A stretch of 64,000 bases of DNA. Origin: Rhodopirellula islandica. GTDB lineage: Bacteria; Planctomycetota; Planctomycetia; Pirellulales; Pirellulaceae. Under the pieces are notes generated by a model. It saw only the letters and a program-made list of their open reading frames with translations, did no database searches and was not told the origin of the DNA. Where the stretch lies: assembly GCF_001027925.1 (NCBI RefSeq), contig NZ_LECT01000017.1, forward strand, positions 248,001 through 312,000. Direction: 5' to 3'. Positions 34,716-44,253 of the stretch are shown piece by piece; the first letter of the stretch is position 1; each line of letters begins with the position of its first letter. Position numbers and translations under genes: made by a program.

Positions 34716-36530
34716 CTACAGGATTTGATGGATGAGGGCGGTGAGGAGGGCGTCGGTGGTGGACTGGCGGGAACGCAATCGCGCGGACAACTCGTCGAGC
34801 TGCGACAAAAGGACCGACACCTTCGACACGATCCGCTTTTGTTCGGCTAACGGGGGAAGAGGCAATACGATCCGTTCAAGCAAGCTCGTGTTGTAACCGG
34901 GACGAGTCATTCCACGTATTCCGCCGGTCACCTGTTCCTTCACAAACTCCGATCCCCAGAGAAAAAGGACCACCAGTTCTGGAAGAACGACATTGGTATC
35001 TAAGCGAGCACGTAGGATGTGGCCTGTCATTCGCCAGTTGTCAATGAAATCAGGCGCAACACACACCTTGCCGAGCGTCGCGCCGGATCTTGCGAACAAT
35101 AGATCGCCTGATTGAACGTCATACCGACTTAGTTGAACTGCCTTTTCTTCCGTGATGTGATACAGACCCTTTCTGGTAAACCCAAGTCCCGTCAAGTTCC
35201 CAACGGCGATTACTGGGACACCTTCCTTCACGAATTCGGTCTTGTGAAGCTGTGCTCCGAATGGACCGGTTTGCACGGTGTTAAAGGGGTCGGCCCCCAG
35301 CAAGCCAAGTCTTTCGTATGCCCAGTTTGTTGGAAGTCCAGGCAGTTCACTTATGTCAATCGGCTCGGGCGTGTCGTACTTTTTTTTCCAACTATCGGTT
35401 CTCGGCTTCTTACCCTTTTCCTCAAACTTTGAGAGTTGGGCGCGTTCCCATTGTTCCTGCCGTTTGACTCTACGCTCACGCATGACCGAGTTCATAGAGT
35501 CTTCATCACCGCGTTGCTCTGTGAGCATCCCCAATGACGACAAGTCAATGATGGACTGGCGGAGGTGGGCGGGGCCAGAGGGCTGGTCGAGCAGGACCTC
35601 GAAGTGATCGCTCAGACGCTGCCAGCTACTTTTGAGCGTTTCCCCTGTCGATGTTGCCCGTGATGTGCCCGCTGCCAAAGGCGCGGATGCCGAGGTCAGG
35701 CGACCCAGCACGCTGCGGCTGGCTCGCTCTCGCACACTCTCTCGCGACCGCCGCTGCGATTCCAACGTATCGCACAACGACATCAGACCCTCCACCTTCG
35801 ACACGATCCGACGCTGTTCGGCTAAGGGAGGAAGGGGAAAATAGTTGTCCACGAGAATTTTGAAGTGTCGTCCGTACCCTCGGTCACGTAGCTCAAGACT
35901 ATCGAGTACCAAATAGAAGTACGGCTCAAACAACTCAATCGGCCTGAGTATTTTGATTCCGTCGGCACCTGCGACAAAGTTGAAGTCAATCAACTTCAAC
36001 TCGCATGTGTGATCTCCGAACACGATGACCGGTCCCGGAATCGTCGTGACCATCTCTTTTTGGTCAGTGTATCCAGCGATGAATTTTTGGCCTTGATCGA
36101 CGATGGGAAACTCGCCTTTCTCAAGGTAGTCCTTTGTCTTTAGTTTCTTCTTCCCCGGCGAGATCGAGTAGAAGACTTCTTGAAGGTGAGTCCATCGCCA
36201 AGATTCTGGAATGGTGAATGGAATGTCGGAACCTGTGATCTCAGCTAGGGGCTTGGTTTTGCGAATGACTTTGTCAGCTTCGAGCTGTTTACGAGTTCGT
36301 TGTATGGCGTCAAATAGTGTGAATGCTGGTTCATCACTTTCATCTTGCGCAACGACTTTCCCGCGAACCGCCAAATCCAAAACCAAGTCGCGCAGCTTTT
36401 CGACTCCCTCCGGTAACTCCACAAACGACTCAAGGTTGTCGAAGAAGGGCGCTAAGCCGGGATTCTGGCTGACCGCTTCCTGCCACTGCGGCGACTCCCA
36501 GGCCGGGGCTGGCTCGGTGGCGACGCTCAT
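34716..36530 (-). CDS. hsdS: Type I restriction-modification specificity subunit
   Basis: 604 residues, somewhat long for HsdS. Two target-recognition domains are each followed by the conserved helix start PPLAEQRRIVSKVEGLMSLCD (first) and PPLAEQKRIVSKVSVLLSQLD (second), the spacer coiled coils that set the distance between half-sites. HsdS directs both methylation by HsdM and cleavage by HsdR. Its start overlaps the hsdM stop as ATGA. The recognition sequence cannot be read from the protein. Confidence 0.95.
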   Translation of the reverse strand: MSVATEPAPAWESPQWQEAVSQNPGLAPFFDNLESFVELPEGVEKLRDLVLDLAVRGKVVAQDESDEPAFTLFDAIQRTRKQLEADKVIRKTKPLAEITGSDIPFTIPESWRWTHLQEVFYSISPGKKKLKTKDYLEKGEFPIVDQGQKFIAGYTDQKEMVTTIPGPVIVFGDHTCELKLIDFNFVAGADGIKILRPIELFEPYFYLVLDSLELRDRGYGRHFKILVDNYFPLPPLAEQRRIVSKVEGLMSLCDTLESQRRSRESVRERASRSVLGRLTSASAPLAAGTSRATSTGETLKSSWQRLSDHFEVLLDQPSGPAHLRQSIIDLSSLGMLTEQRGDEDSMNSVMRERRVKRQEQWERAQLSKFEEKGKKPRTDSWKKKYDTPEPIDISELPGLPTNWAYERLGLLGADPFNTVQTGPFGAQLHKTEFVKEGVPVIAVGNLTGLGFTRKGLYHITEEKAVQLSRYDVQSGDLLFARSGATLGKVCVAPDFIDNWRMTGHILRARLDTNVVLPELVVLFLWGSEFVKEQVTGGIRGMTRPGYNTSLLERIVLPLPPLAEQKRIVSKVSVLLSQLDELSARLRSRQSTTDALLTALIHQIL

Positions 36531-38017
36531 ACCGATCTCACTTCCGATGAACTGAGCGCGGTGGCGAGTTCACTCTTGAGCTGGTCGAGCGTCTGGCGGC
36601 TGGCGGTGCGGATCGAAGCGAGTTCGGCCAGCAGCTCGTCGGGATCGCCGGGGCCGGTGTCGGCGCTGTGCGGGTTCTTGATGTCGAGGTTGTAGCCGTT
36701 CTCTTTAATGTCGGCGGCGGAGACTTTCCATGCTAGCTCGCTCGCTTTGCGGCCTTTGAATCCGCCCCGCGTGTCCGGCTTGCCCCACCACTTCTTCTCC
36801 GCGTCAAACTCTTCGATGCGGATGGGCTTGGTTTTGTTGTAGCTCTTTGCGCCAGGCGGGTACGGATGCTCGTAGAACCAGATGTCTTTGGTGGGCGTGC
36901 CTTTGGTGAAGAACAGCAGGTTGGTCTTGATGCCGGTGTAGGGATTGAAGACTCCGTTGGGCAGGCGGACGATGGTGTGCAGATTGCACTCGTCGAGCAG
37001 CCGCTCCTTGATCCGCGTTTTCACGCCTTCGCCAAACAGCGTGCCGTCGGGTAGGACGATGGCTCCGCGTCCGCCGTCTTTGAGCAGATGCGTGATCAGC
37101 ACCAGGAACAGGTCGGCGGTTTCGCGGGTTTGAAACGCTTTGGGGAAGTTCAGTTCGATGCCGTCTTCTTCCATGCCGCCGAACGGTGGGTTGGTGACGA
37201 TCACGTCCACGCGGTCTTTCGGGCCGTAGTCTCGTAGCGGTCGGCTGAGCGTGTTGTCATGGCGGATTTGCGAGGGTACGTCGATGCCGTGCAGGAGCAG
37301 GTTGGTGGTGCAGAGGATGTGCGGCAGGTGCTTTTTCTCGACGCCGTGGATGCTGGCTTGCAGGGTCTCTTCGTGGGCGGGCTTTTTGACTTGGCCGGTT
37401 TCTTCACGGATGTAGTCGATGACGGCGGTCAGGAAGCCGCCGGTGCCGCAGGCGGGGTCGAGAATTCGCTCGCCTAGCTGCGGGGCGGTTTGCTGGACCA
37501 TGAACTGGGTAACGGCTCGCGGGGTGTAGAATTCGCCCGCATTGCCTGCTGACTGGAGGTCTTTGAGGATTTGCTCGTAGACATCGCCAAATAGGTGCCG
37601 GTCTTTGCTGTTGTTGAAGTCAATCTCGTTGATCTTGTTGATGACCTGCCGCATCAACGTGCCGTTCTTCATGTATTGGTTGGCGTCGTCGAAGGCGGAT
37701 CGGATCACAGCGGCCCGTGGATTGGCTGCTGAGACCGTCAAGGCTTTCAGTGCGGGAAGCAGCCCGTTGTCAACGAAATCGAGCAATGTTTCTCCCGTCA
37801 TGCCTTCATCGTCGGTTGCCCAGTTCCGCCATCGATACTTGTTGGGGATCGGCGATTTGAAGTCGTCTTCAAGCAGTTCCTCTTCGGTCTCGCGATCATC
37901 GAGGATTTTCAGGAAGAACATCCACGCGATCTGCTCGATCCGCTGGGCGTCCCCGTAGGTGCCCGCGTCCTTGCGCATGATGTCTTGGATGGATTTGATT
38001 GTGGTAGAAATGGACAT
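36527..38017 (-). CDS. hsdM: Type I restriction-modification N6-adenine methyltransferase subunit
   Basis: 496 residues. An N-terminal helical domain (IEQIAWMFFLKILDDRE) is followed by the SAM-binding motif DPACGTGG (187-194) and the catalytic motif NPPF (276-279), the order of gamma-class N6-adenine methyltransferases. With HsdS it methylates the target sites; with HsdR it forms the restriction complex. It is preceded by GGGAAG overlapping the stop of the upstream gene and is followed by hsdS with 4-base overlap. Confidence 0.96.
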   Translation of the reverse strand: MSISTTIKSIQDIMRKDAGTYGDAQRIEQIAWMFFLKILDDRETEEELLEDDFKSPIPNKYRWRNWATDDEGMTGETLLDFVDNGLLPALKALTVSAANPRAAVIRSAFDDANQYMKNGTLMRQVINKINEIDFNNSKDRHLFGDVYEQILKDLQSAGNAGEFYTPRAVTQFMVQQTAPQLGERILDPACGTGGFLTAVIDYIREETGQVKKPAHEETLQASIHGVEKKHLPHILCTTNLLLHGIDVPSQIRHDNTLSRPLRDYGPKDRVDVIVTNPPFGGMEEDGIELNFPKAFQTRETADLFLVLITHLLKDGGRGAIVLPDGTLFGEGVKTRIKERLLDECNLHTIVRLPNGVFNPYTGIKTNLLFFTKGTPTKDIWFYEHPYPPGAKSYNKTKPIRIEEFDAEKKWWGKPDTRGGFKGRKASELAWKVSAADIKENGYNLDIKNPHSADTGPGDPDELLAELASIRTASRQTLDQLKSELATALSSSEVRSV

Positions 38018-38023
38018 GTTGGA

Positions 38024-39181
38024 CTACTTCCCTGTGGTGCTGTCGATGCCGAAGTTTTGGCACACTCTGTCGATCGTATTTTGATCTTTTAGCTTGCAAG
38101 CCGTGTGCGTGATGGCGAACAAACCTGGCTCCCAAAACGCATCTTCCCGAGCCACGGTTTTGATCCACTCAACACGAACCACGTTGGAGCACATGTCAGG
38201 ATCCCCAGTGTTTTGACTCATGTCCTTGGCGGACAACGGCGCGTCGAGTAGGCGCTTTGTCTCAGTTCCGTCCTGCACCATAAAGTTATCGATGGTTTGG
38301 TTTTTTTCTGTGACGATGCCTACGCCCACGTACCCTCGCTTCGGAATCAGCACGAACACCCGCGAGCCCACGAATAGGTGATCTAAAGTCCGGGTGTACC
38401 ATCGTCCTCCGCTGCCAGTAACAAACCCGTATTTCAGGCAATCATCCCAGTTGGCGTCGTCGTATTCGCCTAGCGACACATAGAAGTCCTGCCCGTTCCA
38501 AGCAGAGGCGGCGCTAACGCCCTGTGCTGCTTGTTTTTGCCGTATTTTGATCTGATACGCTTCCGCTTCCGGAAGTGGAATGATGGTCTGAACATCCAGG
38601 AACAGTTCATCCTTGGTCCCGTAAGGCTTGATCCGTACGCAGGTAATGTCGAGTCCCTGCGATCGCAGCCAAAGGACTGACGTCGTTATCTCCTTTGAAA
38701 ATTCGGCGGACGCCAAAACAATCCGTACTTTGTTTCCGAAGTCATCTTCGCAGGGTTCATCCCAACCGAGGAAATTGAGAATCACGTCTCTCGCCGCTCG
38801 ATTATCTCCGCGTTTCGCTAGGTAGGTCGTAAAAGTCTTTTCCGCATCCGTGAACGTCATAACACTGACCATGGCCGCGTAGCGGAGCGACTGCAGTTCC
38901 ATGTGCCCGCCATCTTCGGATCGCTTAAGCTCTACAACAACGACGTTCGCTTCTCGGTCGATGGCAAGCAGGTCGATTCGTCGCTTACTATCGTCCCATT
39001 CGCTGAACTCCTCTGAGATTACTAGGAGGTCCGGCGATGCTACGAGTGAGTCCGGATTGAGAATTTCTATCCGATCTTGCAGCAGACGCTGCAGGTCAGC
39101 CCGTTCGGAGATTTGGACCTCGGCAAAGCTGGTTTTCGGGAGAGCCACAATGTCATCTTGGGTGTACCGATAAATGGTCAT
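38024..39181 (-). CDS. PD-(D/E)XK nuclease (NucS/DUF91-like) with an EVE-like C-terminal domain
   Basis: 385 residues from ATG 39179-39181; the open frame extends upstream inside hsdR but is not coding there. The nuclease core is RRIDLLAID (Asp70) and NVVVVELKR (Glu84-x-Lys86). After a linker, residues about 232-300 (FYVSLGEYDDANWDDCLKYG, then GGRWYTRTLDHLFVGSRVF and RGYVGVGIV) resemble a PUA/EVE-type modified-base reader fold. It lies between hsdR and hsdM with gaps of 5 and 6 bases, firmly inside the operon. The EVE assignment is from pattern alone. Confidence 0.75.
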   Translation of the reverse strand: MTIYRYTQDDIVALPKTSFAEVQISERADLQRLLQDRIEILNPDSLVASPDLLVISEEFSEWDDSKRRIDLLAIDREANVVVVELKRSEDGGHMELQSLRYAAMVSVMTFTDAEKTFTTYLAKRGDNRAARDVILNFLGWDEPCEDDFGNKVRIVLASAEFSKEITTSVLWLRSQGLDITCVRIKPYGTKDELFLDVQTIIPLPEAEAYQIKIRQKQAAQGVSAASAWNGQDFYVSLGEYDDANWDDCLKYGFVTGSGGRWYTRTLDHLFVGSRVFVLIPKRGYVGVGIVTEKNQTIDNFMVQDGTETKRLLDAPLSAKDMSQNTGDPDMCSNVVRVEWIKTVAREDAFWEPGLFAITHTACKLKDQNTIDRVCQNFGIDSTTGK

Positions 39182-39186
39182 CTTGT

Positions 39187-41529
39187 TCAGGAAGCACTTG
39201 CGTAGAGTTGGGTTTCTAAATCTTTGAGCGCCGCGAGATAGGCATCTTTGCCGCCGAATAGCTTGATGATTTCGACGGGCGTTCCCATGTCGTCGAGCGG
39301 GTCGACCTTGAGCACATCCATGCTCTCGATCGCGAGGATGCCCTGATTGGCGTATTTTTCCAGCAAGGCTTCTAGCACTGCCCTTGCCTGCGTTCCGTAT
39401 TTGGTGAAGTAGTCTCGCTTCTTGACGTTCTCGGCTCTCTCCCGCCGTGTCAGGGGCGGTTGTCCGTACACGACGTGACACAACAGGTCGAAGGGGTCGA
39501 GGTCTTTGCCGATGTCGTCCGCGAGTGCTTCAAACAAGACGCCCTGTTCCTCGAACTCGGACATGATCGCGGCTTTCTTGTCGGCAGCATTCCAGGTCTG
39601 AAGGAACTCGTCCATGGAGGCGAATCGCGACATGACCTTTTTCTTGGTGTAGTCGCGAAGGGATTCGGTGATGAGTTTGCCGTCCGGGCCGTAGTACTGG
39701 ATTCGCTCGGCGACAACGCTCACCTCGGTATCCAGGACATAGTATTTCTTGACTCCCGGCTGCGGTGGTGGCGGATCATCTCCATTGGTGTCGCCCTCGC
39801 CTGGATCGCCATCGGTGCCCTTGCCACCGGACAGCGGATCGTAGTCTTCGTCTGGGATCGGATCCCCATCGAAGTCGGGATCGGCGAACAGCTCGGTGGC
39901 CTTTTTGAAGTCCATGATCGTAAAGAAGAGTTTGTCGTAGTCTTCGTCGATCCGGGTTCCCCGGCCGATGATCTGCTTGAACTCGGTCATCGACTGAATC
40001 CGTTGGTCGAGAACGACGAGTTTGCAGGTCTTGGCATCCACGCCCGTTGTCATCAGCTTCGATGTCGTCGCGATGACGGGGTAACGGGACTCGGGATCGA
40101 TGAAGAAGTCCAGTTGCTCTTTGCCTTCTTTGTTGTCCCCTGTAATTCGGACGACGTAGCGGTCGTCTTCGCCGACCAATTCCGGGTTGCAGTTGACCAA
40201 GGCTTGACGCATCCGTTCGGCATGGTCGATGTCATCGCAGAACACGATGGTTTTGTCGTAGGGGTTGGTCGCTTGAAGAAACTCGGTGATCCGCTGGGCG
40301 ACGAGCTGGGTGCGTGGCTCCAGAACTAGAGATTTGTCGAAGTCCTTTTGATTGTAGATTCGATCTTCGATGAGATTTCCGTGCTTATCCAATTGTCCTT
40401 TGGTGGGGCGCCAGCCTTGGAGGTCTTTGTCGATGTCGACCCGGATGACTTTGTAGGGAGCGAGGAATCCGTCATCGATCCCCTGTCGCAGCGAGTAGGT
40501 GTAGATGGGGTCGCCGAAGTAATGAATGTTGGAGATGTACTGGGTCTCCTTGGGCGTGGCAGTCATCCCCAGATGCGTCGCGCTGCTGAAGTAATCGAGC
40601 ACCTCCCGCCATGCGGAATCGTCCTTGGCGCTGCCGCGATGGCATTCGTCGACCACGATGAGATCAAAGAAGTCAGGGGAGAATTCTTTGTAAACCTTGT
40701 CGCTCTCCTCGGGACCGGTGATGGCCTGGTAGAGCGACAGGAAGATCTCGAATGACTTGTCCGCCTTCCGATTGCGGATTTTGGTCATCGCGCCGCCGAA
40801 CGGCTTGAAATCGTTTGTTTTGGTTTGGTCGACCAGAATGTTCCGGTCGGCGAGGAACAGGATGCGTTTCTTGGCCCCAGACTTCCATAATCGCCAGATG
40901 ATTTGGAAAGCGGTGTAGGTTTTGCCGGTACCGGTTGCCATGACCAGCAAGACACGATCTTTTCCGGACGCGATCGCTTCGACGCTGCGGTTGATTGCCT
41001 TGGCTTGGTAGTACCTGGGGGACTTGCCCGATCCATCGTCGTGGAAATCCTGATCGACGATTTGCTCGGCTTGATCGCTGATGCCACGCCATCGAAGGTA
41101 GCGTTGCCAAAGATCGTCCGGCGTTGGGAACTGATCGAGAGGGATTTGGAATTCGGTTTCCGGATAGGTCCCCGTTCGGTCGTGAATGAGGAAGCCGTCC
41201 CCGTTGCTGCTGATCGCGAACGGAACGTCGAGGCAATCTTCGTGGGAGTAGGACAGTGCCTGCTGCATCCCAGCCCCGACGGTGTGCTTGTTGTCCTTGG
41301 CTTCGACGATGGCGAGCGGGATGCCCGGTTTGTAGTAGAGGACATAGTCGGCACGTTTTTTCGGTCCCCGCGCCGTGGATCGCCCTTTCACGATGACGCG
41401 ACCATCGGTGAACGTGACCTCTTCACGCACTTGCGCGTGCAGATCCCAACCCGCAGCCGTGATGCTGGGGGTGATGAATTGTGTGCAAATGTCGCGTTCA
41501 CTCAGCGACTTCTTGTCGATTGAGTCCAT
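39187..41529 (-). CDS. hsdR: Type I restriction endonuclease subunit (EcoEI-like HsdR)
   Basis: 780 residues. The N-terminal nuclease domain has ADYVLYY (Asp61) and AIVEAKDNK (Glu76-x-Lys78). The SF2 translocase carries MATGTGKT (197-204), DECH (294-297), TATP (323-326) and QIIGRGTR (519-526). After an acidic/Gly/Pro linker (about 555-590) comes the EcoEI-type C-terminal domain. It translocates and cuts DNA lacking the HsdM mark. First gene of a leftward operon. Confidence 0.95.
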   Translation of the reverse strand: MDSIDKKSLSERDICTQFITPSITAAGWDLHAQVREEVTFTDGRVIVKGRSTARGPKKRADYVLYYKPGIPLAIVEAKDNKHTVGAGMQQALSYSHEDCLDVPFAISSNGDGFLIHDRTGTYPETEFQIPLDQFPTPDDLWQRYLRWRGISDQAEQIVDQDFHDDGSGKSPRYYQAKAINRSVEAIASGKDRVLLVMATGTGKTYTAFQIIWRLWKSGAKKRILFLADRNILVDQTKTNDFKPFGGAMTKIRNRKADKSFEIFLSLYQAITGPEESDKVYKEFSPDFFDLIVVDECHRGSAKDDSAWREVLDYFSSATHLGMTATPKETQYISNIHYFGDPIYTYSLRQGIDDGFLAPYKVIRVDIDKDLQGWRPTKGQLDKHGNLIEDRIYNQKDFDKSLVLEPRTQLVAQRITEFLQATNPYDKTIVFCDDIDHAERMRQALVNCNPELVGEDDRYVVRITGDNKEGKEQLDFFIDPESRYPVIATTSKLMTTGVDAKTCKLVVLDQRIQSMTEFKQIIGRGTRIDEDYDKLFFTIMDFKKATELFADPDFDGDPIPDEDYDPLSGGKGTDGDPGEGDTNGDDPPPPQPGVKKYYVLDTEVSVVAERIQYYGPDGKLITESLRDYTKKKVMSRFASMDEFLQTWNAADKKAAIMSEFEEQGVLFEALADDIGKDLDPFDLLCHVVYGQPPLTRRERAENVKKRDYFTKYGTQARAVLEALLEKYANQGILAIESMDVLKVDPLDDMGTPVEIIKLFGGKDAYLAALKDLETQLYASAS

Positions 41530-41533
41530 GATT

Positions 41534-41599
41534 CCTACCTGATTTGGCGGGCAAAGGCCGGGGCATGTCGCTCAGGTAGGATGTGCGACGATGCCCCGG
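41534..41599. promoter_or_regulatory. Two interleaved hairpins in the hsdR leader
   Basis: CCTACCTGA (41534-41542) pairs with TCAGGTAGG (41572-41580). CCGGGGCATGTCGC (41558-41571) pairs with GCGACGATGCCCCGG (41585-41599, one bulged base). The two stems interlock, so they could form a pseudoknot or exclude each other. The segment lies 5-70 bp upstream of the hsdR start and between divergent genes, a natural place for control of restriction expression. Confidence 0.6.
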
Positions 41600-41662
41600 T
41601 CTTCTGTTTCAAGCTGTCCAGCGGCCAACTGGAGTGGCTTCCCGTGCGGGAGTATAGACAGT

Positions 41663-42169
41663 ATGGCCCACAGAGTGGGACAGGGCTGGGACGAAACTCG
41701 CTTGCACTTTGGTGCGACTCTCGGGGATCAGGAAAGCCTGTCGAATGTTTTGCCAACAAGCGGTTTACGCTCGATGCAGACCGCCGCCCAGGCTCCCGAA
41801 GGACAGCACCAAACCATTGCCGCTACCGGACGTTCGATTCGCGAGAATCCCGATCAGGCTCAGTCGATCTTGGATTCTGTCGGCGCTTCACCTGGAACGG
41901 CGCTGCAGGCGTATCAGGAAGACCACTATCACCCGAACAGCCTGCTTTGGGCGGACGAGGTTCAAGAGGCGAAACAGAACCAGGAGATTCGCGATCTCGA
42001 GACGTTCCTCAAAGCTGCCGGGATCAACCATCCCGAACTCGGCAAACGCAAGCCCGCATTGTTCGACATGTTCTGGCCCGGTGGACCCGCTCCTAAGAGC
42101 GAGACCAAGCAAAAGCCCGCTAGTGCCTACGACGGGCTTAGCACGGCTACCGTGTTTGGAATGCAGTGA
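41663..42169 (+). CDS. Hypothetical protein, only rightward gene of the island
   Basis: 168 residues from ATG 41663, with GGGAG about 10 bases upstream; ATG 41591 and ATG 41775 are alternatives. The protein is acidic and polar without membrane segments, and its C-terminal half looks globular (DEVQEAKQNQEIRDLETF then KAAGINHPELGKRKPALFDM). No family is recognised. It converges on the OLD-like gene with a 9-bp gap and is divergent from hsdR. Confidence 0.5.
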   Translation: MAHRVGQGWDETRLHFGATLGDQESLSNVLPTSGLRSMQTAAQAPEGQHQTIAATGRSIRENPDQAQSILDSVGASPGTALQAYQEDHYHPNSLLWADEVQEAKQNQEIRDLETFLKAAGINHPELGKRKPALFDMFWPGGPAPKSETKQKPASAYDGLSTATVFGMQ

Positions 42170-42178
42170 TTGGCAAAG

Positions 42179-43894
42179 TTACTGCCCCCATCCTCGGATG
42201 GCTCGCACGATCGCTTCTACCTGGACTGCCAGTTCGAAGCGTTCGGACAAATCGGCCTTGGTCATTAGCGGTGCAGCATGCATCGCAATCGCAATTTTGT
42301 CGACGGATCTGCGTTTGAGCACCTTCTCAAAGTAAGACTTGCCTGCTTCCGTCTTGCTGGTCGAGGGAAAGATTCTTTCATACCTCAACGGTGCTCGACT
42401 CGCTTCGATGGAAGAAAAGTTTTCAAGTGAAGCGACCGTTAGATAGCTCTCGATCTCTTTGCCTTCAGTGATCCAAAGTGTTGACCCGGGGATCTGCTCC
42501 AATTCGGAACGGATGCGTTGAACGCGTTGTTTAACCCTGCTCCCTTTCTTCTTCTCAGCCGTTCGGTCACCATCACAAACAACAGCGATGTTTGGGTTGA
42601 TCCGGAGAAGGTTTGCCAACTCTTCGTTTGAATCTTCTGGGCTCGCAAATTGCGTTCGGGCAAGGACACTTCCCCCATAAAACGCACACTGGTAGTCCAG
42701 TCCCTCCACAAGTTCCCCACTGCTGAACAATTGGATCCATCGATTGAGGTAGATCCGGTCAGATGGCCCTTCAAGCCATAGAACTCCATTGGCCTGCAGC
42801 AGGTCCGAAGGTTTGGCTCCTAGTTCGGAAACTATCCCTGCTCGATCGAAGTGGGCCTCAACAGTTTGGGTTCGGGCAGAATTTCCATCATGTGAAACGT
42901 GCACAATTTGCGAATTTGGATCACGGCTGAAAACATCGAGCGTCACGTTTGAATGAGTTGTCAGAAAGAACGTGGCATCAGTCCTTCTTGCGAACTCTGC
43001 CAAGTATCGCATCAAGCGCCTCTGTAAAGCAGGATGGAGATTGTTTTCGAGTTCCTCAAAAGCGAAAACGTACTTACTGATAGGCTCCTTGCTTTGTTGT
43101 GGGATAACTAGGATGTTCAGCAAAACCAAGATAATGGTCTTGAGTCCGCTGCCAGACTGGCTTAACGGAATCAGGCCCTTAGATTTTTCAGCCAAGTAGA
43201 TTTCCCACAAACCCGCTTCCGACTCATCGTCGTGTTGAGTTTCAATTTCAGTAAACTCTCCGTCTTCGCCAAAGATAAGATTGAGAGCATCTAGCAAGTC
43301 GTCCTGGACAAGTTCTCGTGGCAAAGACGTGCTGTTGAGGTATCGGTTGACCAGGTTGGTTGCGCCATGGCCATTAGATTGGAGGTCGGTCGATGTACTA
43401 GCCTTTTCGGGTTGGATGTCTCGATCGGCATACAATTGCCTGAACATGTATCCTTGAAAGGGACTCTCGACAATTGGCAATCTGCGTTGGATGCGAAGAA
43501 GCCTCGGGCTTTCGTATCTTTTAGCTAGATGGTCATCGACCGGATCCAAATGGGTGATTTGCACGAGCGAGTTCTTGACAACCCAGTGAATGTGCTTAGA
43601 CAAAAAAGGTTTTCCATGGGGCTCCCATAGCTCGGCACGGCCTAAGTCGCTGGCGCGAGTGTCGTCGGGGAACACCAGTCGCAAAAACTCCTCATCCAGG
43701 ATGGCGGAAAATTGATAGTCAAACGATTGGCAATCATTTTTTTTTCCGCAAAGTTCTTTGACAAAGTCTAGGAGCCGCGATTTACCAGCGTTATTTCTTC
43801 CGACAATGACGTTGATTGGGTCGAATCTATCGAAACCCGCCCAGTCGCTTTTGAAGCATGTTCCCCCCTTGAATTTGATCCTGTACGGTTTCAT
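42179..43894 (-). CDS. OLD-family-like ATPase with TOPRIM nuclease domain
   Basis: 571 residues. ABC-type ATPase features are Walker A GRNNAGKS (32-39), signature LSQSGSGLK (244-252), Walker B YVFAFEELENNLHP (275-288) and switch His in LTTHSN (311-316). The C-terminal TOPRIM has LEGPSDRIYL (Glu375) and AVVCDGDR (Asp441, Asp443). This is the layout of OLD nucleases and GajA-like proteins. No GajB-like helicase follows, so it looks like a stand-alone (class 1 type) OLD. It degrades DNA in phage defence in known relatives. Confidence 0.85.
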   Translation of the reverse strand: MKPYRIKFKGGTCFKSDWAGFDRFDPINVIVGRNNAGKSRLLDFVKELCGKKNDCQSFDYQFSAILDEEFLRLVFPDDTRASDLGRAELWEPHGKPFLSKHIHWVVKNSLVQITHLDPVDDHLAKRYESPRLLRIQRRLPIVESPFQGYMFRQLYADRDIQPEKASTSTDLQSNGHGATNLVNRYLNSTSLPRELVQDDLLDALNLIFGEDGEFTEIETQHDDESEAGLWEIYLAEKSKGLIPLSQSGSGLKTIILVLLNILVIPQQSKEPISKYVFAFEELENNLHPALQRRLMRYLAEFARRTDATFFLTTHSNVTLDVFSRDPNSQIVHVSHDGNSARTQTVEAHFDRAGIVSELGAKPSDLLQANGVLWLEGPSDRIYLNRWIQLFSSGELVEGLDYQCAFYGGSVLARTQFASPEDSNEELANLLRINPNIAVVCDGDRTAEKKKGSRVKQRVQRIRSELEQIPGSTLWITEGKEIESYLTVASLENFSSIEASRAPLRYERIFPSTSKTEAGKSYFEKVLKRRSVDKIAIAMHAAPLMTKADLSERFELAVQVEAIVRAIRGWGQ

Positions 43895-44253
43895 TCGTTT
43901 TGCGCATTTCCTGAAAGGACTGACGGCTAGTGTCTCACCAGGGTAGTTCGAGTTTGTCTCGAACTCGACAGTTCGCGTTCATCGGGGAGCCGGTTTCTAA
44001 GCTCTCAGAAGTGCATTCAGCAGAAGGCCGAAGCTCTAAGCGGATCCAGTGAGCAGCACGCCCCCTCCCAGGTACTCTTGATCCTGGAGAATAGCGGCAA
44101 CGCCTCCGGCCAAGCCGGTGAGGCAGGCGCCCAACACCTCGCTGCCTACAGCTTGGTTCTAGGTTTGTCCGTGTGGGGGTCTGTTTGTCTGTCACGGTGA
44201 GTGTGATTGGATGTCGGTGAGGGGCAATACTGTTTGCTGCTCCTGTCGGTGAG
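43895..44253. other. Structured intergenic region between SIR2-like and OLD-like genes
   Basis: 359 bp without a convincing gene. It contains TTCGAGTTTGTCTCGAA at about 43949, CCTCCGGCCAAGCCGGTGAGG at about 44112, and AGGCAG/CTGCCT flanking a 15-base loop at about 44131-44157. Consecutive hairpins suggest a structured RNA, an operator region or remnants of a lost gene. Confidence 0.4.

Noticed and set aside
39182-39481. 100-codon upstream extension of the nuclease-EVE frame
   Set aside because: It lies entirely inside hsdR in another frame and has the Arg-rich look of an out-of-frame translation.
42179-43894. Complete Gabija system
   Set aside because: The GajA-like layout is present, but no UvrD-like GajB helicase gene follows, so only a stand-alone OLD-like nuclease is supported.
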